Shown here one piece after another: positions 18,210 through 27,244 of a stretch of 36,342 nt of DNA. Where the stretch lies: assembly GCA_949299335.1 (NCBI GenBank), contig CASGAD010000036.1, positions 1 through 36,342 of the forward strand. Direction: 5' to 3'. Position 1 is the stretch's first letter. Each line of letters opens with the position of its first letter. Position numbers and translations under genes: made by a program. The stretch is from an uncultured bacterium. GTDB lineage: Bacteria > Bacillota_I > Bacilli_A > RFN20 > CAG-826. Under the pieces are notes generated by a model, which saw only the letters and a list, made by a program, of their open reading frames with translations, searched no databases and was not told where the DNA came from.

Positions 18210-18233
18210 AGTTAACTAAAGGAAGTCTACTAG

Positions 18234-18617
18234 ATGAGTTTTTACGAAGTAAATGAAAATACGACGATTTTTGTAATTAATCCTGAACAAACTATGTTCA
18301 AAAATGTTGCTAATTTTCAAAAAGTTATGCTAGTTTTGCATGGAAATTCACTTATTTTTGATACTTTAGAAGAGAAATTTACTTTTAAACTAGATGATAT
18401 TAAAGAAGTTAGTTTTTTTAGAATTGGCAGCGCTCTAGTTACTAAAATTGCTACAAGCAGAGGAAATTTTGTAGGCTCCCAAGGGTATAAACAATATAAG
18501 TCAAAGGCTTCAAAAGAAATATTTAAATTCTTAAAAGATAAGATTAGTGACTCAAAACAATATGACAATCTTTTGAAATCTAAATTTGAATTGACTTATG
18601 CTTTATTTGGAAAATAA
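18234..18617 (+). CDS. Hypothetical protein, possible PH-like fold
   Basis: 127 residues, soluble, no signal peptide. The alternation of short strands (TIFVINPEQ, KVMLVLHGNSLIF, KFTFKLDDIKEVSFF, ALVTKIATSRGNFV) followed by a C-terminal helix (SKEIFKFLKDKI) is like bacterial pleckstrin-homology-type domains, but no firm family match can be claimed. AAAGGAAG lies eight bases upstream of the ATG. It is followed after 12 bases by an M18 aminopeptidase with its own Shine-Dalgarno, so the two are probably one transcript. It faces the pfl operon head to head. Confidence 0.65.
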   Translation: MSFYEVNENTTIFVINPEQTMFKNVANFQKVMLVLHGNSLIFDTLEEKFTFKLDDIKEVSFFRIGSALVTKIATSRGNFVGSQGYKQYKSKASKEIFKFLKDKISDSKQYDNLLKSKFELTYALFGK

Positions 18618-18629
18618 TATGGAGAATTT

Positions 18630-19934
18630 ATGAAAGATATTAATAAAATTTTAATGGAGAATTTAAACTATTCTCATAGTGAGTACCATAGTGTTAATAA
18701 AATTAAGGAAACTCTTTTGTCTAATGGATTTATTGAACTAGATGAAAGCAAAAACTATGAATTAAAAAAGGGTGAGAAATATTTTGCTATAAGAAACTTA
18801 ACTGGTATCATTGCTTTTAAAATTCCTAATAACCTTGATGATTGTTATTTTAAAATTTTAGCAAGTCACGTAGATTCACCTGCTTATAAAATTAAAGAAA
18901 ATCCAACTTTAATCGAAAACGGATATGAAAAACTTAAAGTTGAAGGATATGGTGGAATGATAATTTCTTCATGGTTAGATAAACCTTTAGGCATTGCTGG
19001 AAGAATTGTAATAAATGATGGAAAGAAAGTGTATTCAAAACTTATTGATTCAAATAGCGATATAGCAATTATTCCTAATGTAGCAATTCATCAAAATAGA
19101 GAAATAAATAATGGTTATAAATACAATAATCAAATTGATTTATGTGCCATAATTGGTGAAACAAGTGAGAATAAATCCAATTATGAGAAATTTTTAGATA
19201 GTTTTATTAGTAAAGACGAAAAAATAATGGCTACAGATTTATATTTATATAATAGAAATAAAGCCACTTATTTAGGATTTAATAAAAAATATATTGGTAG
19301 CCCTAAATTAGATGATTTAGCAAGTGCTTTTATATCTTTAGAAGCTTTCATTGATAGCGAAAATAATAACGGAATTAATGTATTTTTTGGTTCAAATAAT
19401 GAAGAAGTTGGAAGTTTATCAATTAGTGGAGCAGATTCAACCTTTTTATATGACACATTAAAGAGAATTAGTTTATATTTATTTAATAACGAGGAAGAAT
19501 ATTTTAAATCAATTGCTAAGTCAAGTTTGATTAGTATTGATAATGCTCATGCAATTCATCCTAATCATCCTGAATTAAGCGATAATAAAAATATTTGTTT
19601 AATTAATAAAGGGGTTGTAATAAAACATAATTCAAATATGTTTTATACTACTGATGCTTTATCCAGTTCCTTAATTAAATCAATTTCAGAAAAATCTAAT
19701 GTACCATATCAAGAATTTTTCAATAGAAGTGATGCTAGAGGTGGATCTACTTTAGGAAATATTTCTAATAGCCATGTTTCACTTTTAAGTGTTGATATAG
19801 GTTTACCTCAATTAGCAATGCACTCTAATTTTGAGGTGATTGGATCTAAAGATACCTATTATCTTTATATATTAATAAAAGAGTATTTAAATTCTAAGAT
19901 TACATTAAATAATTTAGGATTAATAATTGAGTAA
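18630..19934 (+). CDS. M18 family metallo-aminopeptidase
   Basis: 434-residue dinuclear zinc aminopeptidase of family M18 (aspartyl aminopeptidase/APE type), removing N-terminal residues from peptides in the cytoplasm. Metal and catalytic residues by family pattern: His80 and Asp82 in ASHVDSPA, Asp228 or Asp229 in SPKLDDLA, Glu258-Glu259 in NNEEVGS, Asp304 in SIDNAHA, and His398 in MHSNFE. The order of motifs fits the shorter M18 form found in many bacteria. It differs clearly from its neighbour at 19996, so the pair is not a recent duplication. GGAG precedes the ATG. Confidence 0.88.
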   Translation: MKDINKILMENLNYSHSEYHSVNKIKETLLSNGFIELDESKNYELKKGEKYFAIRNLTGIIAFKIPNNLDDCYFKILASHVDSPAYKIKENPTLIENGYEKLKVEGYGGMIISSWLDKPLGIAGRIVINDGKKVYSKLIDSNSDIAIIPNVAIHQNREINNGYKYNNQIDLCAIIGETSENKSNYEKFLDSFISKDEKIMATDLYLYNRNKATYLGFNKKYIGSPKLDDLASAFISLEAFIDSENNNGINVFFGSNNEEVGSLSISGADSTFLYDTLKRISLYLFNNEEEYFKSIAKSSLISIDNAHAIHPNHPELSDNKNICLINKGVVIKHNSNMFYTTDALSSSLIKSISEKSNVPYQEFFNRSDARGGSTLGNISNSHVSLLSVDIGLPQLAMHSNFEVIGSKDTYYLYILIKEYLNSKITLNNLGLIIE

Positions 19935-19943
19935 TCATTATTA

Positions 19944-19971
19944 TTTACTAATATTATTTATGACATATAAT
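19944..19971 (+). promoter_or_regulatory. Promoter for the second M18 aminopeptidase
   Basis: TTTACT (19944-19949), 16-base spacer, TATAAT (19966-19971), ten bases after the preceding stop; AGGAGGT follows before the ATG at 19996. The second peptidase can thus be transcribed independently. Confidence 0.6.
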
Positions 19972-19995
19972 AGTGTGGTTTAGGAGGTAAAAGAA

Positions 19996-21366
19996 ATGTA
20001 CGGAAAATATGCATACGAAAAATATGAAAACGGATTAATGAAGCCAGTCACTGAATTTAATGATGATTATATTGACTTTTTGAGCGATTCAAAAACTGAG
20101 AGATTAGCTGTTAAAAATTCATTAAAATTAGCAAAAGAAAATGGTTTTAAAGATATCAAGGAATTTAAAAAGCTAACTAGTGGCGATAAAGTTTATGTTA
20201 TTAATAGAGATAAAAACATTGCTTTATTTGTTATTGGTAAAGAAAGAGTTGAAAACGGACTCAATATTTTAGGAGCTCATATTGATTCACCAAGAATTGA
20301 TTTAAAACAAATTCCACTTTATGAATCAACTGGCTTTGCTTTATTTGATACCCATTATTATGGTGGAATAAAAAAATATCAATTTGTTACTATTCCTTTA
20401 GCTCTTTATGGAGTAGTTATTAAAAAGGATGGAACTAAAATTGATATAAATATTGGAGACAATGAAGGTGATCCAGTCGTTGGCATTAGTGATTTATTAA
20501 TCCATCTTTCAGGTGAACAAATGACTAAGCCAGCTAATAAAGTTATCGAAGGTGAAAATTTAGATGTTACAGTTGGCTCTTTACCTTTAAAAGGAGAAGA
20601 AAAGGACGCAATTAAGGCAAATATTCTCAAAATTTTAAAAGATAAATACAATTTTGAAGAAGAAGATTTCTTAAGTGCTGAAATTGAAGTTGTACCAGCT
20701 GGAAGAGCTAGAAGTTATGGCTTAGATAGTTCAATGGTTGCTGGATATGGACATGATGATAGAGTTTGTGCTTATACATCTTTAAGAGCAATTTTAGATT
20801 TAAAAGAAGTTCCTAATAGAACAAGTTGCTGTATTTTAGTTGACAAAGAAGAAGTTGGTTCAATTGGAGCAACTGGAGCTCAATCAAGATTTTTTGAAAA
20901 CACTATAGCAGAGATTTTAGAATTAACTGGCGAATATAGTGATTTAGCATTAAGAAAAACATTAACAAATTCAAAAATGTTATCAAGCGATGTTAGTGCA
21001 GGTGTCGATCCTTTGTTCTTAGGAGTAAATGAACTTAAAAACAGTGCTTATTTAAATAAAGGAATAGTCTTTAATAAATACACCGGTAGTAGGGGTAAGG
21101 GAGGTTGTAATGATGCAAATCCTGAATATATTGCCCACTTAAGAAACATATTAGATGAAGATGGAGTTTATTATCAAACTGCTGAACTTGGCAAAGTTGA
21201 TCAAGGTGGCGGAGGCACAATTGCTTATATTTTAGCGAATTTAAATATTGATGTAATTGATGCAGGAATTGCTGTATTAAATATGCATTCACCAATGGAA
21301 ATTGTTGCAAAAATCGATGTTTTTGAAGCATATTTAGCATATATGACATTTTTAAAGAAAGCTTAA
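19996..21366 (+). CDS. M18 family aminopeptidase
   Basis: 456 residues, the longer bacterial M18 form often annotated as aminopeptidase 1. Zinc-site motifs: His95 and Asp97 in GAHIDSPR, Asp254-Asp255 in GHDDRV, Glu285-Glu286 in DKEEVGS, an aspartate in DVSAGVDP, and the late histidine in NMHSPMEIV. The GRARSYGLDSSMVAG block before the second motif is characteristic. It has a strong Shine-Dalgarno (AGGAGGT) and its own promoter. Two different M18 enzymes side by side suggest use of peptides as a nutrient source. It ends at a strong bidirectional hairpin. Confidence 0.92.
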   Translation: MYGKYAYEKYENGLMKPVTEFNDDYIDFLSDSKTERLAVKNSLKLAKENGFKDIKEFKKLTSGDKVYVINRDKNIALFVIGKERVENGLNILGAHIDSPRIDLKQIPLYESTGFALFDTHYYGGIKKYQFVTIPLALYGVVIKKDGTKIDINIGDNEGDPVVGISDLLIHLSGEQMTKPANKVIEGENLDVTVGSLPLKGEEKDAIKANILKILKDKYNFEEEDFLSAEIEVVPAGRARSYGLDSSMVAGYGHDDRVCAYTSLRAILDLKEVPNRTSCCILVDKEEVGSIGATGAQSRFFENTIAEILELTGEYSDLALRKTLTNSKMLSSDVSAGVDPLFLGVNELKNSAYLNKGIVFNKYTGSRGKGGCNDANPEYIAHLRNILDEDGVYYQTAELGKVDQGGGGTIAYILANLNIDVIDAGIAVLNMHSPMEIVAKIDVFEAYLAYMTFLKKA

Positions 21367-21384
21367 CTTATTTTATTAAACAAC

Positions 21385-21426
21385 AAAAAAGAAGCAAGTT
21401 TTATTATATTCACTTGCTTCTTTTTT
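21385..21426. terminator. Bidirectional rho-independent terminator
   Basis: Stem GAAGCAAGT (21391-21399) / ACTTGCTTC (21412-21420), extended by an A run before and a T run after. It works for the aminopeptidase on the plus strand, and the A run could serve transcripts coming from the tRNA on the minus strand. Confidence 0.85.
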
Positions 21427-21472
21427 AATGCCTTAATAAGTTAAAAACTAAGAATATGAGGTATTTTGGCAA

Positions 21473-21498
21473 TAAAAAAACATGGCTTCGAACCATGT
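21473..21498 (-). terminator. Terminator of tRNA-Val
   Basis: Minus strand ACATGG / CCATGT stem with a seven-base loop, followed by a run of T (complement of the A run ending at 21480), 13 bases after the tRNA 3' end. Confidence 0.7.
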
Positions 21499-21511
21499 CA
21501 ATTTTTCTAAG

Positions 21512-21587
21512 TGGTGGGTACTGCAGGGATCGAACCTACGACCTTCTGTACGTCAAACAGATGCTCTCCCAGCTGAGCTAAGTACCC
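21512..21587 (-). tRNA. tRNA-Val (anticodon GAC)
   Basis: Full cloverleaf on the minus strand: acceptor GGGTACT pairs with AGTACCC, discriminator A, encoded CCA. The D arm begins AGCTCAGCTGGGAGAGC. The anticodon arm is TCTGT-TTGACGT-ACAGA (anticodon GAC), and the T arm contains GGTTCGATCCC-type sequence. It is a single tRNA, with a TATAAT at 21597-21602 (complement) nine bases upstream of its 5' end. Confidence 0.95.
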
Positions 21588-21828
21588 AAGCGCTTTATTA
21601 TATTATCACAGGCCCTATATACGTGCAAGAAGTTTTTTTACTTTTTATAAAAAAATTTCTTATAAAACTATAAGAATAGGACATATCTTTTTCTAACAGT
21701 TTGCATTTTTGTTAAAAATGAGCCATAAATTTGAAAAAGTGTTTAAAAACTCATTGAATTTTTAAAAAAATGTGATTTTTTATCTTTTTTCTCTTTATAA
21801 AATATAAAAATTTATTTAAAATATATTC

Positions 21829-22716
21829 ATGAATATAGCAGATGTGATATTAATACTATTCATCGGTTTTGGTCTTATAATTGGTCTACTTAGAAAATGG
21901 TGGAGATTGTTAATTGGGCTAGTTGTTTTTAGTATTGTCATTTGTGCTTATTTATACTTGGGTCCTGTAGACTATTTTTCTAATTTTATTCGTTATGATT
22001 TGCTTAATTGGTTGGTTGAAAATAATTTCATGCAACCAATTGTAATAAATTTAGAAGAACAGTTTGGTGTTACTTTAAGAATCGAAACCGTGCAAGAAGC
22101 CTTCCTTTTGCTTCAAAATTTCGATATTGACCCAAAAACTATTGTCGCAACTGCCGATGTATTTTGCAAAATGATTGCAATAATTATTGGTTTACCAGTG
22201 ATAATACTTGCTTCTTTTATTATTAGTACAGTGTTATATTGGTTAATCTTAAGGTGGATAATGCCAAAGATTTTAAGAAAAGGAATTATCCCAATGTTAT
22301 TTGGTGGAGTACTTGGTGCTGTAGGTTATGGAATTATTGGCTTAATCATCATCTGCTCAGTATATTCACCAGTTTATGGATTAGAAAAAAATATTATTAA
22401 TCCTTTATTAGATTCAAATTCAGAGTTATATAAAGCAGTTGTCAATTTATTTGGCTCTGGATCACTTGACAATGTTACTAGCATGTTAAACACAGTTTCA
22501 GGTTACATTAAGAATTTAAATCCAATTGCTGATTCATCATTCTTATGTAAGCCACTTATTAATTTACTTGACAGTATGGGACTTGATCCTTTCTATATTA
22601 TCTCAACAACGTCTAACGACGGAGAAAAAATGTCATTTATTGAGACGTTTGATAATTTCTTAAAAGACGTTTCAAATGCCGTTATAGAAAAATCTGGTTC
22701 TGTGGCTGGAGCTTAG
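21829..22716 (+). CDS. CvpA-like integral membrane protein
   Basis: 295 residues with four predicted helices: about 4-20, 25-45, a paired segment 108-137 and 150-180. The opening (DVILILFIGFGLIIGLLRKWWRLL) fits the CvpA/colicin V production family pattern of a hydrophobic helix, a glycine, a basic turn and a second helix. The C-terminal 100 residues are extracellular or cytoplasmic and unassigned. No Shine-Dalgarno is present; TAAAAT lies six bases before the ATG with TTTATA 17 bases further up, a leaderless arrangement. It is followed by the two large membrane proteins with three- and one-codon-scale gaps, so the trio is one operon. The CvpA assignment is tentative. Confidence 0.6.
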   Translation: MNIADVILILFIGFGLIIGLLRKWWRLLIGLVVFSIVICAYLYLGPVDYFSNFIRYDLLNWLVENNFMQPIVINLEEQFGVTLRIETVQEAFLLLQNFDIDPKTIVATADVFCKMIAIIIGLPVIILASFIISTVLYWLILRWIMPKILRKGIIPMLFGGVLGAVGYGIIGLIIICSVYSPVYGLEKNIINPLLDSNSELYKAVVNLFGSGSLDNVTSMLNTVSGYIKNLNPIADSSFLCKPLINLLDSMGLDPFYIISTTSNDGEKMSFIETFDNFLKDVSNAVIEKSGSVAGA

Positions 22717-22740
22717 TTTATGCGATGGGGGGAGGAGATT

Positions 22741-24777
22741 ATGAAGAAGAAAAACCACACGCTTAGGCACTTTACTATTGTAGCTATCGTTGGATTAGTA
22801 GTTACATGGGTGCTACTTGTTTTAGGAACAATTCTTTCCGGCAGTCTTAATAATGGAAAAGATGTCGTTCCTGTATCCGTTGGATGGTTCAATGAATTTG
22901 GAACTTATCTCGCAGCATTACAATCATTAGGTAATGGAACAATTTGGGACTTTACCCATGTTTATGCCGACATAATTTGGTATGTAACTGTTTGCGGAAC
23001 AGTTTTAGCATTCATAATACCATTTATTATTGCTTGTGCAAAAAAGAGAGGCAAATACGTTTTTGTTAGTGTTTTGAATTTGGTATTCTGCTTAGCACTT
23101 GCATATGCATTCATTGGTTTCTATTATACAAACTACTTAAATGAATCATACGTTGCAGCTGGCAAATTATTCGCTGAATTCAAAAACATGATGATTTTTG
23201 AAACTGGAAGCTATAACTTTGGTTGGGCATTCTACGTTTACGGAATCATGGTTGGCTGTTTATTAGCTTTTGTCGGTATCGTTGGAATTTTCTTTACAAC
23301 TATTTATAGATTATTCAAGAAAGAAGCCGTTGAAGTTAAAGAAGAAGTCAAGGTTGATGCAGTTCCTGCTGAAACAACAGAACCTGTCGTTACTGAACCA
23401 GTTGAAGAACCTGCAAAGAAAAAAGGTGTCCTTATTATTAGAAGATATAATAAGTACGGACACAATGGTCCTGTTTTAGAATCACACGAATGTTATGACA
23501 GACCAATCATCTCAAAACCATTAAGTGCTGAAGAAATCAGAAATGTTATTAGAGATGAACTCGATAGAAAAGAAGCAATGAGACTTGCTGAGGAATATAA
23601 GCAAGAAAAAAACGCTAAGATGATTGCAGAAGCAATTGTTAAAGCAACAAACGCTAATAGACCTACAGAAGTCAGAAGAGAATGTGAAGAGACTTGTGCT
23701 TGCGAAAAAAAAGAAGAGAAGGGTGAGGACAAAGGTATTTATCCCTCGCCTATAGTATTCGCAATGCCATCTAGTGCTAGAGATGACTTTTATCCTAAAG
23801 AAGAGAAAAAAGTTGCACCAAAACCAGAAAAAAAGCCTAGATTGAGTGAAGATACAGTTAAATCAATTATTAGTGAAGAAATCGCAAAAGCTTTAAAAGA
23901 TTTTGTTATCACTAAAGAAACAATTATTCAAAAGCCTGTTGAAGTTACTTTAACTAAAGCAGTCGAAGAAACAGTTGAAAACGCTGAAGAAGATGCAAAA
24001 GAAGCTACAGAAGCTGTTTGTGAGGAACCAAAGGTTGAAGAAACCGTTGTTGATGAAACAGTCAAAGCAGATGAAGTAGTTGAAGAAAAGGTCGTTGAAG
24101 TAGCTCCTGCTTATGAAGAAACACAAGAAACAGCTGTCGAGGAAACAAAAGTAGAAGAAACACCTGTTGAAGAACCAAAACCAACAAGTGAACCAGCAGT
24201 TGAAGAAGAACCAGTAACAGAAACTTCTACTGAACCAGTTGAGGAAGTTACAGAACCTGAAACTGCTACTACTGAAGAACCAAAAAAAGAAGTTTTATTA
24301 ACAAGTAATGGAACTCCAAAAATTATTAGAATTCCATTTACAACAAGAATGGCAGCTGCTGATGATTCATTAAAAGCTGCATATAATGAGATTAAATCAT
24401 TACTTAAATCTTATGGACTCAATAATAGAGTTTCAAATAGTGGCGATTCATTTAGATTACATAGAGTTACCTATTGTAAGATTACAATCGCTGGTAAATC
24501 GTTAAAATTATATTTAGCATTAAATCCTGAAGATTACGCAGATACAACTTACCCAGTAAAAGATGCTTCTTCAAAAGCTATTTATAAAGAAACACCATTA
24601 GTCTTCAAAGTTAAGAGCGGACTTTCATTAAGAAGAGGCGAAGAACTTATTAGAGACTGTATGGATAAACATGGTCTTGAACAAATTGATCAAGTTCAAT
24701 TAAAAGATTGGGCAACTGACTTGCAAAATACTCAAGTTGAAGATGATGGTCAAGATGCTGAAGATGATGAAGAATAA
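22741..24777 (+). CDS. Membrane protein with long acidic linker and conserved C-terminal domain (paralogue A)
   Basis: 678 residues. Four transmembrane helices lie in the first 190 residues (about 11-35, 77-100, 106-129, 160-190). Next comes a cytoplasmic linker of some 330 residues rich in Glu, Pro, Val and Thr that is probably disordered, then a compact domain of about 120 residues at the C-terminus. That domain has YNEIKSLLKSYGLNNRVSNS, TYCKITIAGKSLKLYLALNP and FKVKSGLSLRRGEEL, and is repeated in the next gene. It faintly resembles DUF5655-type domains. Two amphipathic helices in the linker (SAEEIRNVIRDEL and SEDTVKSIISEEIAKAL) recur in the paralogue. The start is the ATG at 22741, because the strong GGGGAGGAG lies between it and an upstream ATG at 22720. 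The function is unknown. Confidence 0.75.
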   Translation: MKKKNHTLRHFTIVAIVGLVVTWVLLVLGTILSGSLNNGKDVVPVSVGWFNEFGTYLAALQSLGNGTIWDFTHVYADIIWYVTVCGTVLAFIIPFIIACAKKRGKYVFVSVLNLVFCLALAYAFIGFYYTNYLNESYVAAGKLFAEFKNMMIFETGSYNFGWAFYVYGIMVGCLLAFVGIVGIFFTTIYRLFKKEAVEVKEEVKVDAVPAETTEPVVTEPVEEPAKKKGVLIIRRYNKYGHNGPVLESHECYDRPIISKPLSAEEIRNVIRDELDRKEAMRLAEEYKQEKNAKMIAEAIVKATNANRPTEVRRECEETCACEKKEEKGEDKGIYPSPIVFAMPSSARDDFYPKEEKKVAPKPEKKPRLSEDTVKSIISEEIAKALKDFVITKETIIQKPVEVTLTKAVEETVENAEEDAKEATEAVCEEPKVEETVVDETVKADEVVEEKVVEVAPAYEETQETAVEETKVEETPVEEPKPTSEPAVEEEPVTETSTEPVEEVTEPETATTEEPKKEVLLTSNGTPKIIRIPFTTRMAAADDSLKAAYNEIKSLLKSYGLNNRVSNSGDSFRLHRVTYCKITIAGKSLKLYLALNPEDYADTTYPVKDASSKAIYKETPLVFKVKSGLSLRRGEELIRDCMDKHGLEQIDQVQLKDWATDLQNTQVEDDGQDAEDDEE

Positions 24778-24792
24778 TTGGGGGTATTAATT

Positions 24793-27165
24793 ATGACTAA
24801 AGGGAGAATTTTTAAAGGTATAATTTTGACTACTATCTTTGGTGTAGTCATGGTTGCATTATTCTTACTCGCTTTTTCAACAACACCTGTCACTCAAGTT
24901 GGTTTTGATACCTTAATTTTTGGTGGAAAACCTGTTTCAATGACCGCATTATTCAGCAAAGATTTTGCTGCAGTATTCGCTGATGCTTGGAAAAATACTT
25001 GGCTCATTGCTTTAACAAATTGGGGCAAAGAATTCCTTAATTTCTTTGTTCACTTAGGTGATGTTAATTGGTGGGCAAGCAATAATATCACAAATTCAAT
25101 AGTTTTCTGGGCTTTTGCATTAGTTTTAGTTATTTATGCAGTACTCGCACTTTACTATTTAATTTTTGGATTATTTGTTTACAAAAAGAAAAAATCAGCT
25201 GTTTTAAATATTATTTGGACAGCTATTCCTACAGCAGTAATTCTTTTCTTAATCGTTGGATTACATGGAGTAATCTATGGTAATGCAGCATATGCTGATA
25301 TTAATGCTGGAAATGTAACAACTGCACCAATCTATGTTATGTTCGCAAACGCTGGCACATTCTTTACAAATACTGGCGTTGGAAATTTAACAAAAGTTAA
25401 ACTTGGCGGTATTTACTTTGTTATCGCAGTTTATGCTATTCTTCTTATCGTTGTTTTATATCAAACAATCGGAAACGTTTGGATTGGTACACCAAGATAC
25501 TTAAGTGCTCACAAGTACGATTATCTTGAAAAGTTAGAAAGAAAGAGAAGAGAAAAATTCTACAAAACACATGGATACGAAAATATTGCTAATCAACCAA
25601 ATGGTAAGAAAGGCAAAAAAGCTACTGAATATGCAAGTAACAATCCATATGTTCAACAACAACAAGCCGCAATGGGTGTTAATGGACAACCTAACCCATA
25701 TGCAAATCCATATCCTTATCAATATCAATATGGCTATGGTGCACCTACAATGACATATCCTCCAATGGGCGGAAATACTGTCCATACAGGAAATAATGCT
25801 CCATTAATCGTTCAATATATTACTAATGGAACAGAAGGAAATGGTTTAAAATCAACAAGAATTGATGATAATACCACTTCAATTTATGGAACAAGCAGAG
25901 TCCATACAGCTGAGGAAAGACCAGCACCTGCTCCTGAAAAAGCACAACCACAAGTAATTCCTCAACCAATCGTCGTTAATAGCAACCCAGAAAAAGGATT
26001 ATCTAAAAACGATATTAAAGATGCAATTTTAGAAATCTTAAAAGAAACAAACGTTATCGTTGAAGATGAACCAGAACCAAAGAAAGAAAAAACAATCGAA
26101 GATGAATACGATGTTCTTTCAATGGATGATCTTAAAGCTTTAATTAAAGACAGTGTTTCTGAACTTTTGCCAAAAGAAGAACCAAAACCTGTTGAGCCTC
26201 CAAAACCAGAGCCAGTTAAAGAGGTAAGACCAGATGAAGCTGTTGCTATTCCTGAACCACCACATGAAAAACCTGAACCTCGTCATGAAAGACCTCTTCC
26301 TCCAAAAGAAGATGAAGAGAGAGTAATTCCTCCAATCGTTGTAGCTATTCCTGCGAAGATTGAAGAAGACGAACCAGTAGTCGAAGAACCTGAAGAAGAA
26401 GATGATGGTTTTGATGAAACATCATTGAGAGAAATGGTTTCTGCTCAATTAATGGAAGCTTTAAAAGATATTAAAGTTGTTGAAAAAGAAACTGTTCAAG
26501 AAGTCCCAGTTTATGTTAAAGAAGTCGAAAAGCCTCAACAAGTCATTAAGGAAGTAATTAAGGAAGTCCCTGTTGTTAAGGAAGTAATTAAGGAAGTCCC
26601 TGTTGAAAAGACTGTCGAAGTTGTTAAGGAAGTCCCAGTAGTTAAAGAAGAAGCTCCAGCAAAAGAAGAAACTCCTGCTGAACCAGTTAAAAGACCTTTA
26701 ATTAAACAACCAGAAGTAAGAGGAAAGGAAAAAGAATTAAAGAAAGTTGACGCAGTTAAACTTAACTTTAGTGAAAGACTCTTAACAAGTGGATCTGAAA
26801 TCGTCTTAGCTTATAATTCATTAAAGAACTTATTATTAAGTTATGGATTAAAAGATAGAGTTTCTAATAGTGGAGATACATTCAGATTGCATAAGAATAC
26901 TTATTGTAAGATTACAATGGGTGGATCGCATTTAAAGATTTATTTAGCTCTTAATCCAAAGAATTATTTAAATAGTGCTATTCCTGTTGGTGATGCTTCA
27001 TTTAAAGACTTATATAAAGACATTCCATTAGTCTTTAGAGTCAAGAGTGATTTATCATTAAGACGCGCTAGGGATTTAGTCAATGATTGTATGAATTCTA
27101 ATGGACTTACTAAAGTCGCAGAAGAAGGAAACGTTGATTACGCTAGCGAACTTAAAAATCTCTAA
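24793..27165 (+). CDS. Membrane protein with long linker and conserved C-terminal domain (paralogue B)
   Basis: 790 residues with the same plan as the gene before it: transmembrane helices in the first 230 residues (about 7-28, 104-130, 140-165, 205-228), a basic juxtamembrane helix (EKLERKRREKF), a Gln/Tyr/Pro-rich stretch (PYPYQYQYGYG), a long Glu/Pro/Val linker, and the same C-terminal domain (YNSLKNLLLSYGLKDRVSNS, YCKITMGGSHLKIYLALNP, VFRVKSDLSLRRARDL). The linker carries three more copies of the short amphipathic helix and a KEVP repeat. The N-terminal membrane parts of A and B are not obviously alike, so duplication was old or the C-terminal half was copied onto another membrane anchor. 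GGGGG before the ATG at 24793 favours it over a TTG at 24778. Confidence 0.75.
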   Translation: MTKGRIFKGIILTTIFGVVMVALFLLAFSTTPVTQVGFDTLIFGGKPVSMTALFSKDFAAVFADAWKNTWLIALTNWGKEFLNFFVHLGDVNWWASNNITNSIVFWAFALVLVIYAVLALYYLIFGLFVYKKKKSAVLNIIWTAIPTAVILFLIVGLHGVIYGNAAYADINAGNVTTAPIYVMFANAGTFFTNTGVGNLTKVKLGGIYFVIAVYAILLIVVLYQTIGNVWIGTPRYLSAHKYDYLEKLERKRREKFYKTHGYENIANQPNGKKGKKATEYASNNPYVQQQQAAMGVNGQPNPYANPYPYQYQYGYGAPTMTYPPMGGNTVHTGNNAPLIVQYITNGTEGNGLKSTRIDDNTTSIYGTSRVHTAEERPAPAPEKAQPQVIPQPIVVNSNPEKGLSKNDIKDAILEILKETNVIVEDEPEPKKEKTIEDEYDVLSMDDLKALIKDSVSELLPKEEPKPVEPPKPEPVKEVRPDEAVAIPEPPHEKPEPRHERPLPPKEDEERVIPPIVVAIPAKIEEDEPVVEEPEEEDDGFDETSLREMVSAQLMEALKDIKVVEKETVQEVPVYVKEVEKPQQVIKEVIKEVPVVKEVIKEVPVEKTVEVVKEVPVVKEEAPAKEETPAEPVKRPLIKQPEVRGKEKELKKVDAVKLNFSERLLTSGSEIVLAYNSLKNLLLSYGLKDRVSNSGDTFRLHKNTYCKITMGGSHLKIYLALNPKNYLNSAIPVGDASFKDLYKDIPLVFRVKSDLSLRRARDLVNDCMNSNGLTKVAEEGNVDYASELKNL
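26548..26607 (+). repeat. 30-bp tandem duplication in the linker of paralogue B
   Basis: AAGGAAGTAATTAAGGAAGT followed by CCCTGTTG occurs at 26548 and again at 26578, with a period of 30 bases and at most two differences; a partial third copy starts near 26624. It encodes the repeat KEVIKEVPVV. The near-identity at the base level indicates recent slippage. Confidence 0.8.
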
Positions 27166-27190
27166 TTAATATTTAATTAAGATAGTAAAA

Positions 27191-27216
27191 AGTCCCTTTT
27201 AAAAAGGGGCTTTTTA
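27191..27216 (+). terminator. Terminator of the membrane-protein operon
   Basis: AGTCCCTTTT and AAAAGGGGCT pair over ten bases (one G-U) and are followed by TTTTT. It lies 25 bases after the stop of paralogue B and before tdk. Confidence 0.8.
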
Positions 27217-27244
27217 TATTATATTTGTAGAGTTGAGGTTTTTT

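Noticed and set aside
21071-21349. Reading frame on the strand opposite the second M18 aminopeptidase
   Set aside because: It is a shadow of the peptidase codons, with low-complexity His/Gln/Leu content and no signals of its own.
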